From Ferrovibrio xuzhouensis (lineage in GTDB: Bacteria; Pseudomonadota; Alphaproteobacteria; Ferrovibrionales; Ferrovibrionaceae): a stretch of DNA of 64,000 bases. Positions within the stretch are counted from its first letter, which is position 1, and each line of letters starts with the position of its first letter. Below are positions 1 to 8,291 of this stretch, one piece after another. The notes beneath the pieces were generated by a model. It saw nothing but the letters and a program-made list of their open reading frames with translations. It was not told the origin of the DNA and did not search any database. The stretch covers positions 1,054,001 to 1,118,000 of the forward strand of contig NZ_JBHRYJ010000001.1 in the NCBI RefSeq assembly GCF_042648965.1. The letters run 5' to 3'. The translations under genes were made by a program, and so were the position numbers.

Positions 1-119
1 CGTTCGGCCGCATGTCCTGTTCAGTGATGGTGGACAGCATCCATGGCCCATATCGGCCAGGAGAAAGCCTTGGGGATCGACTTACGACAGAAGCGCGATC
101 TCGGGATGTCAATGTGAGC

Positions 120-176
120 TTATCCCTTGCGGCGGATCCGCACCGTGTAGGTGGATCCGCGCTTCGTCAAACTGGC
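120..176 (-). pseudogene. N-terminal remnant of a tyrosine-type integrase
   Basis: The minus strand from 176 reads MASLTKRGSTYTVRIRRKG and then stops. This resembles the opening arm-type DNA-binding strand of phage and ICE tyrosine recombinases, which often start MASITKRG and continue with R-x-R-R-K-G. No frame from here to the left window edge continues it convincingly, so the gene is broken, probably by a frameshift near 120, and its catalytic domain is absent. It lies beyond the terminator on the far side of the putative attachment scar, so it more likely belongs to an older element in the same site than to the conjugative element on its right. The match is short and made by eye. Confidence 0.4.
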
Positions 177-303
177 CATATCCTTCTTCCCTGGTTGGCC
201 GTCTGCTGGACGACCGGACCGGACAAGAGCGCGGCATTGAGCCGCCGTCTGGCAGCAGTGGAGCAAATCTGGAGCAACGCGGCATTCGGCCGATCGGTTG
301 ACC

Positions 304-342
304 CAAAAAAAAGCCCGCCAGGTCATCGCCTGGCGGGCTTTT
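304..342. terminator. Strong bidirectional-looking hairpin terminator
   Basis: A perfect 12-bp inverted repeat (arms 311-322 and 329-340, AAGCCCGCCAGG and its complement) encloses a 6-nt loop. It has an A-run on the left (304-312) and a short T-run on the right, so it could work in both directions. It lies directly 3' of the tRNA-end match in the tRNA's reading direction, which fits the original terminator of a tRNA gene. Confidence 0.8.
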
Positions 343-346
343 GATT

Positions 347-360
347 TGGTTGCGGGAGCC
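347..360 (-). other. tRNA 3'-end fragment: candidate attachment-site core
   Basis: On the minus strand this reads GGCTCCCGCAACCA, the 3' acceptor strand, discriminator base and encoded CCA of a tRNA. The order C-A-A-CCA (A72 and A73) is typical of bacterial initiator tRNA. From position 361 rightward the sequence is not tRNA-like, so only the 3' tip is present. Integrases that use tRNA 3' ends leave this scar at the end of the element away from the restored tRNA. I infer that the element extends rightward from here. The match is short, and the tRNA identity is inferred. Confidence 0.5.
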
Positions 361-387
361 ATGTTGACTCTAAATCTCTTCATTGCA

Positions 388-409
388 GGAGGTAGAGCCG
401 ACGACCTCC
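388..409. promoter_or_regulatory. Inverted repeat upstream of traK, possible oriT or control element
   Basis: GGAGGT (388-393) and ACCTCC (404-409) form a perfect 6-bp stem around a 10-nt loop, in the 112 bp of noncoding DNA between the attachment scar and traK. In IncP-type systems the origin of transfer lies beside traK and contains an inverted repeat bound by relaxosome proteins. No canonical IncP nick sequence (ATCCTG) is visible here, so the oriT assignment is only positional. It could equally be an attenuator or operator. Confidence 0.25.
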
Positions 410-472
410 CACTGCCGTTTAGATAGACCATGATTCGCTCTTTCGGGTCAACCGTTTACACGGGGGACCGGT

Positions 473-979
473 ATGGCAGGCGTGGGGTGGGGCAAGGGTA
501 AGCGCGAAGTCATCGCGCTCAAGGCCGAGATTCTGGCCTTGCTTGCCTCTGGGGCGACACTCAAAGAAGCCCATGACGTTCTGAAAAGCGCAGGGCGCAT
601 TACCCTGGGCTACACGGCTTTCACCATCGGCGTGAAAGCGATTCGTGGGCCGAAAGCATCAATACCTGCCACTCCGGCTCAGCCGCTGGAGGTGACCCCA
701 GAGGTAATGGCCTGGCTGCAGAGCGTGCCGAAGATCGGCGCCGCAGCCTTGGCCCCTCAGCCCCCCGCCACCCAACAACCAGATCAGCTGGCTGATCATG
801 CCGGCAACCAGCAGTCGCTGCCGGCCGCGGCGGCGACCGCCGCTCCAGCACAACGTCGCGTGCCTATCGGCGCCGGCGTCGAACCACCTGTGCGCAAGTA
901 CGGACACTACCAATCCGGGGAGAAAGACCATTGGGACGGCGAACCATCCAACAGCAACCAAGGAGACGACAGGAAATGA
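473..979 (+). CDS. traK: TraK-family oriT-binding protein
   Basis: A 168-residue protein. Residues ~15-60 match the compact helical core of IncP TraK (a stretch of the type ALLASGATLKEAH followed by an I-T-L-G-Y-T-A-F pattern), which in RP4 binds and wraps oriT DNA during relaxosome assembly. The rest is a Pro/Ala/Gln-rich linker with a charged tail, longer than in RP4 TraK and poorly conserved. The ATG follows GGGGGA. It heads the transfer operon, and its stop overlaps the traL start as ATGA, indicating translational coupling. Assignment rests on the N-terminal pattern and on synteny with traL. Confidence 0.65.
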   Translation: MAGVGWGKGKREVIALKAEILALLASGATLKEAHDVLKSAGRITLGYTAFTIGVKAIRGPKASIPATPAQPLEVTPEVMAWLQSVPKIGAAALAPQPPATQQPDQLADHAGNQQSLPAAAATAAPAQRRVPIGAGVEPPVRKYGHYQSGEKDHWDGEPSNSNQGDDRK

Positions 980-1701
980 AACATGTAAATCTGATCCTGC
1001 AGGGCAAGGGAGGCGTCGGTAAGAGCTTCATCGCTTCTCTGCTGACGCAGCATTACATCGGCCGGCAGGTCACGCCGGCCTGCATCGACACCGACCCGGT
1101 AAACCAAACCTTCGCTGGGTATAAGGCTTTCACCGCCAAGCGCCTCGAGCTCATGCGGGATGGCAACATCGACCCGCGCGCCTTCGATCAGCTGATCGAA
1201 GGCATCATGACAGCGCCAGAGGATGCCGTTTTCATCGTCGACAATGGCGCAGCGACCTTCGTGCCGCTCAGCGCCTACATGTTCGAGAATGATGTGGCGG
1301 CTTTCTTGCAGCAACACGGCCTGCAGCTGGTCATTCATTCGGTCCTGACAGGCGGCCAAGCCCAGGGCGATACGATGGATGGCCTCGCCAGCTTGCTTGA
1401 GCACTTCCCCAACGTGCCTGTCGTCGTGTGGCTGAACGAATTCTTCGGTCGCGTCGAGCGCGACGGCCGGAAATTCGAGGACAGCAAGCTGTTTCGGGAT
1501 CACCAGGAACAGATCCATGCGCTGATCCGTATTCCGGAACTGCGCAAGGAAACCTTCGGCGCCGATGTCGACCAGATGCTGCGCCAGAAGATTACCTTCG
1601 CAGCCGTCAAGGACGCTCCTGACTTCACCATCATGGCCCGGCAGCGCCTGGCAATGACCTGGCGCACCCTCGACGGCCAGATGGCCGCGGCAAACCTCTG
1701 A
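976..1701 (+). CDS. traL: TraL, ParA/MinD-like ATPase of the transfer region
   Basis: A 241-residue P-loop protein. A deviant Walker A motif, GKGGVGKS, spans residues ~10-17 as in the ParA/MinD/SIMIBI class, and FIVDNGA at ~90 fits the Walker B strand. IncP TraL has the same size and the same place behind traK. Its role is accessory to conjugation and poorly defined. I chose ATG 976, which overlaps the traK stop, rather than an in-frame start at 931, because it puts the P-loop strand at the N-terminus as in the family. Confidence 0.8.
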   Translation: MKHVNLILQGKGGVGKSFIASLLTQHYIGRQVTPACIDTDPVNQTFAGYKAFTAKRLELMRDGNIDPRAFDQLIEGIMTAPEDAVFIVDNGAATFVPLSAYMFENDVAAFLQQHGLQLVIHSVLTGGQAQGDTMDGLASLLEHFPNVPVVVWLNEFFGRVERDGRKFEDSKLFRDHQEQIHALIRIPELRKETFGADVDQMLRQKITFAAVKDAPDFTIMARQRLAMTWRTLDGQMAAANL

Positions 1702-1784
1702 CTACGAGGCGAAGATGACGATGATCGATATTCCCACCGACTTGGCCGCTGGCCTCGGCTTCACTGTCGCCAGCTGAGGCCACA

Positions 1785-2018
1785 ATGCCAGAGGGGGATA
1801 CCAAACCGACAATGCCGCCGATGGCTGGGCTGAACAGCCCGGCCACCCGGCTGTCCATAACTCAACAGCTCAATTCAGAGCTGCACCAGATGGCCCGTGA
1901 GGCGACCGGATTGCTCAGAAAAGTTCAGGTGGCTTATGGCCGCGGCTCCTGGCCGAACATCGACGCTTTTCTCGAAAAAGTGGATGGCTCCGCCGAGGCC
2001 GGGGAGGCGTCGGAATGA
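1785..2018 (+). CDS. Small hypothetical protein between traL and traM
   Basis: A 77-residue soluble protein with a Pro/Met-rich N-terminus (1-25) and a helical middle (residues ~28-55, rich in Gln, Leu, Ala and Arg). I recognise no family. Its stop overlaps the next ATG as ATGA, so it is probably co-translated with traM. The 83-bp gap before it contains a 20-codon reading frame (from ATG 1714) with an upstream GAGG, which might be a leader peptide. A relaxosome or traM partner role is suggested by position only. Confidence 0.5.
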   Translation: MPEGDTKPTMPPMAGLNSPATRLSITQQLNSELHQMAREATGLLRKVQVAYGRGSWPNIDAFLEKVDGSAEAGEASE

Positions 2019-2458
2019 CGACGGCGACTGATGAAACCCAGCAGGATACGGAAAGTCACGCCATCGGTCTGGCGGAAGCCCGCCGTCTCCTGAGCGAGAC
2101 GCATAAGGTGACGGTCGGCGACGACGACCCGATCCTGATGGCGGTGACGCTGCACCAGGCGTTCATTGCCGATTTCGAGGGACTACTGCGTCGGCACAAC
2201 GACCAGCTCGCCCTCGAGGTCGACGGCATCATGACGAAGGCCACAAATCGGGTCGCCGACAGCGCAAATGTGCTGCGCGACGATCTGTTGAACACGGCCG
2301 TCAAGAATGTGATCGCGTCTGTGGCGCACCAGGCCGAAAGCGCCGGCCTGATCAAGCACCACATGCGCAACCAGCTCAAAGCCCAAGTGATCCTCACCAT
2401 CGCCAGTGTGTTGGCGGCCGGCTTTGCACTGACCGCTCTCTTTGTTGTTCTCAAGTGA
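2015..2458 (+). CDS. traM: TraM-like conjugal transfer protein
   Basis: A 147-residue protein with a soluble, mostly helical domain (residues 1-118) and one C-terminal membrane helix (~122-145, VILTIASVLAAGFALTALF). Size, tail anchor and position after traK-traL match IncP TraM, an accessory transfer protein of unknown biochemistry. It overlaps the upstream small gene by 4 bp and is followed directly by the pilin gene. The name rests mainly on synteny and topology. Confidence 0.6.
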   Translation: MTTATDETQQDTESHAIGLAEARRLLSETHKVTVGDDDPILMAVTLHQAFIADFEGLLRRHNDQLALEVDGIMTKATNRVADSANVLRDDLLNTAVKNVIASVAHQAESAGLIKHHMRNQLKAQVILTIASVLAAGFALTALFVVLK

Positions 2459-2481
2459 TCATGACTAACGGAGGCAAGCTT

Positions 2482-2802
2482 ATGTGCAGTTCCAATACCT
2501 TTCGAGTGATGCTGGCTCTGATGGCCGTATCGCTCATCCTGACGCTCATCCCCCAGCTCGCCTGGGCTGCCGGCGATGACAGTTGGGTACAGCCTGGCAC
2601 GTCCCTCATGGAGAATCTGGAAAGCGGCCTTGTTACCCTAGGCGCCGTCGTGGTCGGTATCGGCGTGATCGGTGTCGGCATCTGGGCATGCGCCTCCGGT
2701 CATCTTCGCTGGGAGCGCCTTGGCTATGTCGTCCTGGGCGGCCTTCTTATCATGGCCGGCCCGGCGATGCTTCGTGGCCTGCTCAAGCTGGCCTCGGCCT
2801 GA
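2482..2802 (+). CDS. virB2: VirB2/TrbC-type major pilin
   Basis: A 106-residue pre-pilin. A long hydrophobic signal (~8-30) ends at AWA, a leader peptidase site, leaving a ~77-residue pilin with two hydrophobic helices (about residues 53-72 and 83-102) separated by a short polar loop, the VirB2/TrbC fold. It would form the conjugative pilus. I chose ATG 2482, which has GGAGG 8 nt upstream, over an in-frame start at 2455. The traM-virB2-virB3-virB4 order supports the call. Confidence 0.85.
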   Translation: MCSSNTFRVMLALMAVSLILTLIPQLAWAAGDDSWVQPGTSLMENLESGLVTLGAVVVGIGVIGVGIWACASGHLRWERLGYVVLGGLLIMAGPAMLRGLLKLASA

Positions 2803-2803
2803 C

Positions 2804-3190
2804 ATGAAAGCCGAAAGCGTCGTCTTCACTGGCATGCAGCGCCCGCTCACGATGCTGGGTCTTCCACCAGCGTTGCTGATCGGCACTGCGTGCGCCGCCG
2901 GCATGGTGATGCTGCTCTTTGTGTACGTCGGCCTTTTGCCTCTAGCTCTGCCTGCCTTTATCCTGTCGTTTGCCTGGCTGTGGTGGAAGCTCTGGCGGCG
3001 TCAACAGGCCGATGGACACTTTGGCAGCGTCCTGTTCGCAGCACTTCGCTTCTGGGGTTGTAACGGCCGCTGGAGTGCGAAGCGGACGCAGCTGGTGGCC
3101 GGCATGCCATATCCCGTCCGGAAGCGGAGACAGGCTCGCCTCAGCACTGACACGACCGGCGGCCTATTCAAATCGACGGAGATCCATTGA
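2804..3190 (+). CDS. virB3: VirB3/TrbD inner-membrane component
   Basis: A 128-residue protein with two close membrane helices (~20-62), then a basic cytoplasmic tail, as in VirB3. It works with the VirB4 ATPase in pilus assembly. ATG 2804 lies one base after the virB2 stop. Its own TGA shares its last A with the virB4 ATG (TGATG), so it is coupled to virB4. A longer in-frame extension into virB2 was rejected. The tail is about 30 residues longer than in typical VirB3 and has no recognised motif. Confidence 0.8.
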   Translation: MKAESVVFTGMQRPLTMLGLPPALLIGTACAAGMVMLLFVYVGLLPLALPAFILSFAWLWWKLWRRQQADGHFGSVLFAALRFWGCNGRWSAKRTQLVAGMPYPVRKRRQARLSTDTTGGLFKSTEIH

Positions 3191-5574
3191 TGTGGGTCGA
3201 AGTCGTAACGACAGGCTTGGCGGCGCTGGCCGGCGGCGCCGTTGTGGTGCCTGCGGCCGAGAGCAGTCCGTTTGGCAGTGTGGGGCGGGATTGGCTCGCC
3301 GGCGAACTCGAGCTCGACCGGATAGACCCGGCGGATGGGCAGACTGTTCGCCTCAAGGATGGCGGTCTGTTTCGCGTGATCCATCTTCGTGGCGTCAGCT
3401 ACGACGCGAAGATCCAGGATCAACAGGACGCCATGCTGCAGGCGCGGGCGAAATTGCAGAACCAGCTCGGCTCTCTGGGACTCACGACCTGGTATTTCGG
3501 CGTGAAGCGTCTGCGAGACATTTCATTCCAGGCGGAGTGGCCGTCGCGTGGCCTGACCGAGATCGGTGAGGCAGAGAGAAGGGCGTTCCAGTCGAGCTAT
3601 TACGTCGACTGGTATCTGGTCATCGGCGGCCGGCGCCTGCAGGCCCTGGTGGAGGGTTGCAGCAAGGTCAGGGACTCCATCTCGGACTATCGACCCCGCA
3701 TCGTCTCCAAAGCGGCAGAACCCGGCCAATCTTGCGAACTGACCGGCTTTCTCAATTACCTGGTCAGCGGCGAGCTTCGCGCCGATCTGCCGGCGATCTC
3801 CACCAGCCTGTCGGGCACTCTGCCCGGTGCCGACCCAGATTTCGCGCTCGATGGCGTAATCACGATGCACGTGCCGGCGAAGAAGCTCCATCGAATTATC
3901 GCCGTCAGGGAATGGCCAGAGAATGTCCGCGGTCTGATCCTGGCAGACATTCTCGCCATCCGCGGCGACCTCGAGGTGTGCCAGATTTGCGAGCCATGGG
4001 ACCGGGACGGCGCTCTGCTGCAGCTCGCGCGTCGTAAGCGAGAGTTGGAGTCGGCCATCTTTGGTAACTCGGAAATGCTCGCCGAGTGCGAAGCCATGAT
4101 CCAGCTCCTTACGAAGGGCGACACGACAATCTTCTACGCGCAGCTTCAAGTCGTCTGTCGTGCAGATAACGAAGCCGACCTGACCCGGCTCGTCGCCGAC
4201 GTTTGCGAGGCATTGGGGCGTCGGCAGGTTGTGCATTCCGTCGAAACGCATGGCGCGGCAACAGCATGGTTTGCGCGGGTCCCGAAATTACCACGCCGGC
4301 GGGTCATCAACACCACGCAGCTGCAGCGCCCTTTGACGCTGCGCGATCAGAATATCACTGCCGTCTGGCCGCTCCATCACAGCTCGACAGGCATGCTCGA
4401 GGGACCGTTCGGGCCTCGACCGGTTCGGTTCTTCAGAACGCCGTCTGGGCAAGCCTATGCCTTCCAGTTCCACGTCTCCACCAGGCCGCAGTCCCCGGGG
4501 AACTTCTTTGTTTGCGCACCCACTGGCGCCGGCAAGTCCACTGTTGTGGACCATCTCTTTGGTGGCCTTGCCAAGTTCTCCGGGGTCAGGAGCTACCTGT
4601 TCGATTCCAAGGAAGGCTCCCGCTTCATGATTGAAAGCATGGGCGGCCTCTATATGGGTTATGACGAGCTGCAGATGAACCCGCTCGACGTTGGAGCGGA
4701 CACTCCGAAGAACCGGCAACGCATCAATCATGTCCTCAGATCCATGGCTGGGGATTACGAGCGGTCTGCGGATGATGATGCCGTCTTCAACCATGCCATA
4801 GAACTGGCATTCAGGCTCGACCCGCCTGAGCGGACCTTGAACGCCATCTTTGAGTTTGCGTTCGGGCGCAAAACAGCCCTTCGTCGCGCCTTCGCGCCAT
4901 GGGTGGTCGATGGCAAGGGAGTTAAAGGCATCCGCTCGCATCTGATGAACGCACCTAGCGACACGCTGGGAAGCGTTCTGGCCGCTTCTCACATGGTTGG
5001 CATCAATATGAACGAGGCACTTGACGACTCAGATATTGGCCCGCCTGTCGTCTCCCACATCTCGGCTGGCATCGGCCAGTCCGCTGCTCAGAACTCCAAA
5101 GGCTTTGGCATCTTCATCGACGAAGCCGCCAAGCTCAGCCGGAACGAGGGCTTCAAGCTCCTGATGATGGAGATGTATCGCGAGTATCGCAAACTCGACG
5201 GCCTGGTCGGGCTGGCGTTTCAAGACCCGCAGGCTCTCTTTTCCTCGGGTATTGGGGACGCCGTCCTCGAAAACACCACCACGTTTATCTTCCTTCCGAA
5301 CAGCCAAGCCAGCAAGGCTGGCCTTGAGCGCTTCAATCTGAACGACGAGCAAATCGCTTTCATCCTCGGCGCCGGCGACCGCAAGGAAGGGGAACGGCGC
5401 GTGTTAATCGTCAAACGCGACGCCGCTACCGGGTTCGACGAAAGCGCCATCGTCGATGTGAGCCTGTCATTCCTGGGGGATGCGCTGCGCTATTACCGCG
5501 CCGGTACTGCTGCAAACGCGCATCTGGCCGAACTAAAGCGTCTCTGGGGGCCACTATGGCAAGAACATCTGTGA
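3190..5574 (+). CDS. virB4: VirB4/TrbE secretion ATPase
   Basis: A 794-residue cytoplasmic ATPase that energises pilus biogenesis and substrate transfer. It has the CagE/TrbE/VirB N-terminal domain (~35-400), Walker A PTGAGKST (~444-451) and Walker B GIFIDEAAK (~640-648). Length is normal for the family. ATG 3190 overlaps the virB3 stop by one base, and the 3' end overlaps virB5 by 19 bp. All expected motifs are present, so it should be active. Confidence 0.93.
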   Translation: MWVEVVTTGLAALAGGAVVVPAAESSPFGSVGRDWLAGELELDRIDPADGQTVRLKDGGLFRVIHLRGVSYDAKIQDQQDAMLQARAKLQNQLGSLGLTTWYFGVKRLRDISFQAEWPSRGLTEIGEAERRAFQSSYYVDWYLVIGGRRLQALVEGCSKVRDSISDYRPRIVSKAAEPGQSCELTGFLNYLVSGELRADLPAISTSLSGTLPGADPDFALDGVITMHVPAKKLHRIIAVREWPENVRGLILADILAIRGDLEVCQICEPWDRDGALLQLARRKRELESAIFGNSEMLAECEAMIQLLTKGDTTIFYAQLQVVCRADNEADLTRLVADVCEALGRRQVVHSVETHGAATAWFARVPKLPRRRVINTTQLQRPLTLRDQNITAVWPLHHSSTGMLEGPFGPRPVRFFRTPSGQAYAFQFHVSTRPQSPGNFFVCAPTGAGKSTVVDHLFGGLAKFSGVRSYLFDSKEGSRFMIESMGGLYMGYDELQMNPLDVGADTPKNRQRINHVLRSMAGDYERSADDDAVFNHAIELAFRLDPPERTLNAIFEFAFGRKTALRRAFAPWVVDGKGVKGIRSHLMNAPSDTLGSVLAASHMVGINMNEALDDSDIGPPVVSHISAGIGQSAAQNSKGFGIFIDEAAKLSRNEGFKLLMMEMYREYRKLDGLVGLAFQDPQALFSSGIGDAVLENTTTFIFLPNSQASKAGLERFNLNDEQIAFILGAGDRKEGERRVLIVKRDAATGFDESAIVDVSLSFLGDALRYYRAGTAANAHLAELKRLWGPLWQEHL

Positions 5575-6320
5575 AAGGTGTGCCCAGGCGCTTAGCGGCG
5601 GCTACTGCCGCAATCCTCTATGTCGCCCTGGCAGTCGCACGGCCCGCCCAAGCTCTCGACCAGGTTATTGACCAGGCTGCGATCGGCAAGCTGGTCGACC
5701 AAATCAACGCCTTGAAACAGCAACTCGCGGAACTGCAGAAAGCTAATGGCCTTCTCAACGACCAGCTGAATGCTCTCGGCCGGGCCGGCCAGATATCAGT
5801 ACCGATGGTCAATATGGATCGGCTGGCGAGCCGGCTTCGGCAAGACGCGCAGTGCTTGGCGCCGGACCTGCAGAAGCTCATGCCCGATGTCGAGTATGAC
5901 GATGCCACTTTCGGGTCGATCTGCGCCGCCGGCGACGCCTACCGAAAGAGCCTTTGGCTCGATCCGGACAAGATCGCGAAGAAGCCTTGGGAAGACCAGG
6001 TGGCGGCGACGAACGCCATTGAGAAGCGTCGCCAGAACATGGCCGTCGACGTTGCCAGCAAGGCTATCGGCCAAGGCGATATCGATGTGAAAGAGGCGGA
6101 TCGCCTTGGGCAATCGGCCGACGAGCTCGACGCGGCCGCCAAAGCGGCAGTAAGCGATAACGAGAGGCTTGCCGTTATCGCTCAGGGATCGGTGCTACAT
6201 GCGCGCTCCGCAGCCCTACAGACACAGATCCTCGCTCAGCTTCTCAAGGTTCAGTCTAGCTGGTTTGCGCTCACGGCATTGCCGCCTGGCAGCACTCTGG
6301 CGAAGGGGGATGACAAGTGA
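5556..6320 (+). CDS. virB5: VirB5-like minor pilin / TrbJ family
   Basis: A 254-residue secreted protein with a signal peptide ending PAQA (about residues 30-33). A long amphipathic coiled coil (~40-75, repeats of LKQQLAELQKAN type) and further helices follow, as in VirB5/TrbJ proteins, which cap the pilus tip and contact the recipient. Two cysteines (in CLAPDL and SICAAG) could form a disulfide. It starts inside the virB4 3' end. Confidence 0.75.
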   Translation: MARTSVKGVPRRLAAATAAILYVALAVARPAQALDQVIDQAAIGKLVDQINALKQQLAELQKANGLLNDQLNALGRAGQISVPMVNMDRLASRLRQDAQCLAPDLQKLMPDVEYDDATFGSICAAGDAYRKSLWLDPDKIAKKPWEDQVAATNAIEKRRQNMAVDVASKAIGQGDIDVKEADRLGQSADELDAAAKAAVSDNERLAVIAQGSVLHARSAALQTQILAQLLKVQSSWFALTALPPGSTLAKGDDK

Positions 6321-6325
6321 GGCAA

Positions 6326-6931
6326 CTAATTTGTCTTTGCCTTCCTCGCGTGCGTTTCTTGGCGAGCTATGAAATCTTCTTCATCCTTGACGCCACCAGC
6401 GGTACGCCAGTCTGGGAGATCGTTGCATTTATGTGTAACGAAGTTCCAGGAAGCAAGTGCGCGGCAATACTGCCCACCTTCTTCTGCGTGGTTGAAGCGA
6501 ACGCGCACGACATCAGGAACCTTCACGATCTTCACGTACAAGTTTCTCCAGACGTAGATGGCCACCTGAAGGTCATGGCAAGCCATGATCTTGGCGGCAT
6601 TTGGATCAGACTTCACCGCGCCCATCGCCTTGGCATGGTCGTCGTTATAGTCCTGCTTCCACGCGTCGTATGGGCCGCCCTTCGGACAATTCTTAGCGAT
6701 ATAGGCATCCAGCTGTACGCGAGTCCTCAGCTCGCTCCAGAACGTCTGCGCTCGCTTGACGTCGAAGAAATTGCGCGGCCCCGGGGTCTGATACCAGCCA
6801 GTTCCTGTGTTTCCAGTGTCCCACTCCGCGTGAGCTGGTGCAGCCACAAGAACAAGCAGGAGGTAAACCACTATGGACAGTGGTGAAGAAGAACACGTCT
6901 GCCATGCCTGCAAAATCGTAGCCACATACAT
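6326..6931 (-). CDS. Putative secreted protein encoded antisense inside the virB operon
   Basis: A 201-residue reading frame on the strand opposite the transfer genes. A hydrophobic stretch (VVYLLLVLVAAPAHA) resembles a signal peptide. The mature part is polar and rich in Trp, Tyr, Asp and Asn, with four cysteines (in KNCPKG, MACHDL, QYCRAL, HKCNDL). It looks more protein-like than the plus-strand frame across the same DNA. The start is uncertain: ATG 6931 overlaps the virB6 5' end by 59 bp, GTG 6871 barely at all, and neither has a good ribosome site. I recognise no family. Other VirB systems often place a surface-exclusion protein near virB5/virB6, so that role is possible but unproven. Confidence 0.5.
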   Translation of the reverse strand: MYVATILQAWQTCSSSPLSIVVYLLLVLVAAPAHAEWDTGNTGTGWYQTPGPRNFFDVKRAQTFWSELRTRVQLDAYIAKNCPKGGPYDAWKQDYNDDHAKAMGAVKSDPNAAKIMACHDLQVAIYVWRNLYVKIVKVPDVVRVRFNHAEEGGQYCRALASWNFVTHKCNDLPDWRTAGGVKDEEDFIARQETHARKAKTN

Positions 6932-7976
6932 CGATCTGTCGAACGGCTTCACGCAGGATTTAAGTGCAGCGCTGATCGGTCCCATGCAGCTTATTTACCT
7001 CGCCCTAATTGGCATCTGGATCATTTTTCAAGGATACCGACTGATCCTGATTCTCGCCACCATTATGGATGTGGCGAAGGAATTCATCTTCGTCATCATC
7101 GCCTGGTTCATGCTGACCGGTGCCGGACCAAGGCTGGTCAATATGATCTTCCTGGCTTGCCTCAAGACGATGGGCGCAGCCGCAGCCATTGCTCTCAACT
7201 CGTCCAACAAGGATCAGAATGTAGCTGCTGCAACCAACACGGTTGGTGCCGGCATGGAAGCGCTGGTTTCTGCAGCTGAGCAGGGCGTCTGGGCGATCTT
7301 CGGGACAGCAGAGGCGCTATTCAGATCGGCCGGGTGGAGCAATCCCGGCCCCATACTGTATGCCGTTCTCCTGGCCTTACCCTTCGTTCTCGTGCTGATC
7401 AGCTATTTTAGTCAGGTTGTCGTCGCGATCTTCCGCATCACGGTCCTGGCGACGCTCAGCCCTTTCATGATGTTCGGCTACGGCTTCGGCTGGGGCCGGC
7501 CAATGGCATACGCAGGTATTCGCACCATGCTGTCGGCCTTCATGGTGCTGTTCGGCGCCACCCTGGCGCTCGGCATCATGCTTTACGGCGTTACCCGCCT
7601 TGGAATCACCAAGCCTATCAGCCCAGACGAACTTCGGAACCTCACCTCCCTCAGCAACGAGACGTTTCTGCTGGCGCTGACCCTCGGCTGGATGGGCACG
7701 GCATTCATGACCGAGGCCACAGGCATAGCCAATTCCATCACGGGTTCGTCGCTCACGAATACTGCCGCTGGCATCCTTACGGCCGGCGCCGCAGGCACAG
7801 CCCTGGCGGCGGCCACCTATGCCCGCCGCGGCGCAGGCATGCTCCTAGCGCCATCCACAGCCCCTCTGCGAGCCATCGGCGCCGGATTCGGTAGAGCCAC
7901 AATGGGAACGATAGCCGAGCGCAGCGAAGAACTGGTTCGCAAAGCCATGAAGCTGGACGGACCAGGCAAGAAGTAA
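6873..7976 (+). CDS. virB6: VirB6/TrbL polytopic membrane protein
   Basis: A 367-residue inner-membrane protein with an extracytoplasmic N-terminal segment containing a C-x-x-C (HVCHAC, ~9-14), a central block of membrane helices (~30-65, ~160-240, ~270-290) and a hydrophilic C-terminal tail. This is the VirB6/TrbL layout that forms part of the translocation path. The ATG follows a strong AGGAGGT at 6860. Fresh initiation here suits the 552-bp break after virB5. Confidence 0.85.
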   Translation: MDSGEEEHVCHACKIVATYIDLSNGFTQDLSAALIGPMQLIYLALIGIWIIFQGYRLILILATIMDVAKEFIFVIIAWFMLTGAGPRLVNMIFLACLKTMGAAAAIALNSSNKDQNVAAATNTVGAGMEALVSAAEQGVWAIFGTAEALFRSAGWSNPGPILYAVLLALPFVLVLISYFSQVVVAIFRITVLATLSPFMMFGYGFGWGRPMAYAGIRTMLSAFMVLFGATLALGIMLYGVTRLGITKPISPDELRNLTSLSNETFLLALTLGWMGTAFMTEATGIANSITGSSLTNTAAGILTAGAAGTALAAATYARRGAGMLLAPSTAPLRAIGAGFGRATMGTIAERSEELVRKAMKLDGPGKK

Positions 7977-7994
7977 CGGCAGAAAGGAAAAATC

Positions 7995-8291
7995 ATGTCG
8001 CAAATCGAAGAAGCCGCGGCCCAGGCCGCCGAAATCCCCGCAGCCACCGCCCCAACCCCAGCCGCGGGCGTGTCACCCCGCATGTCGTGGGTGATCCTGC
8101 GCCGCCTGGTGCTGTGGACCATCACATGGATCTGCGTCGTCGGCCTGATTCTTGTCTGGGTAACTGGCTGCACGCAGCGGAATGTCGAGTTGCCCGACAA
8201 TAGCGGGGAGGGTTCGGACCTGATGCTGAAAAGCCCCTGCGCCTGCCAGCAGATAGACTTCAACAGCCGGGGCTACAAATGGGTTTCCTGA
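7995..8291 (+). CDS. virB7: VirB7-like small lipoprotein
   Basis: A 98-residue protein with a Pro/Ala-rich start, a hydrophobic helix (~36-58) and the lipobox-like LVWVTGC, after which about 40 polar residues include CAC. The place between virB6 and virB8, and the lipobox, suggest the VirB7 outer-membrane core lipoprotein. ATG 7995 has AAAGGA upstream. An in-frame ATG at 8082 would give a more ordinary signal length but lacks a ribosome site. The 3' end overlaps virB8 by 13 bp. Confidence 0.6.
   Translation: MSQIEEAAAQAAEIPAATAPTPAAGVSPRMSWVILRRLVLWTITWICVVGLILVWVTGCTQRNVELPDNSGEGSDLMLKSPCACQQIDFNSRGYKWVS

Noticed and set aside
12..344. Plus-strand frame at the left edge
   Set aside because: It runs through the terminator hairpin and opposite the integrase fragment; no motif.
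991..998. ATCCTGC, which resembles the IncP nick core
   Set aside because: It is within the traL coding start with no accompanying inverted repeat, so chance is likely.
6317..6886. Plus-strand frame between virB5 and virB6, starting GTG over the virB5 stop
   Set aside because: The overlap looks like coupling, but the product has no signal, fold pattern or natural composition; the minus frame is better.
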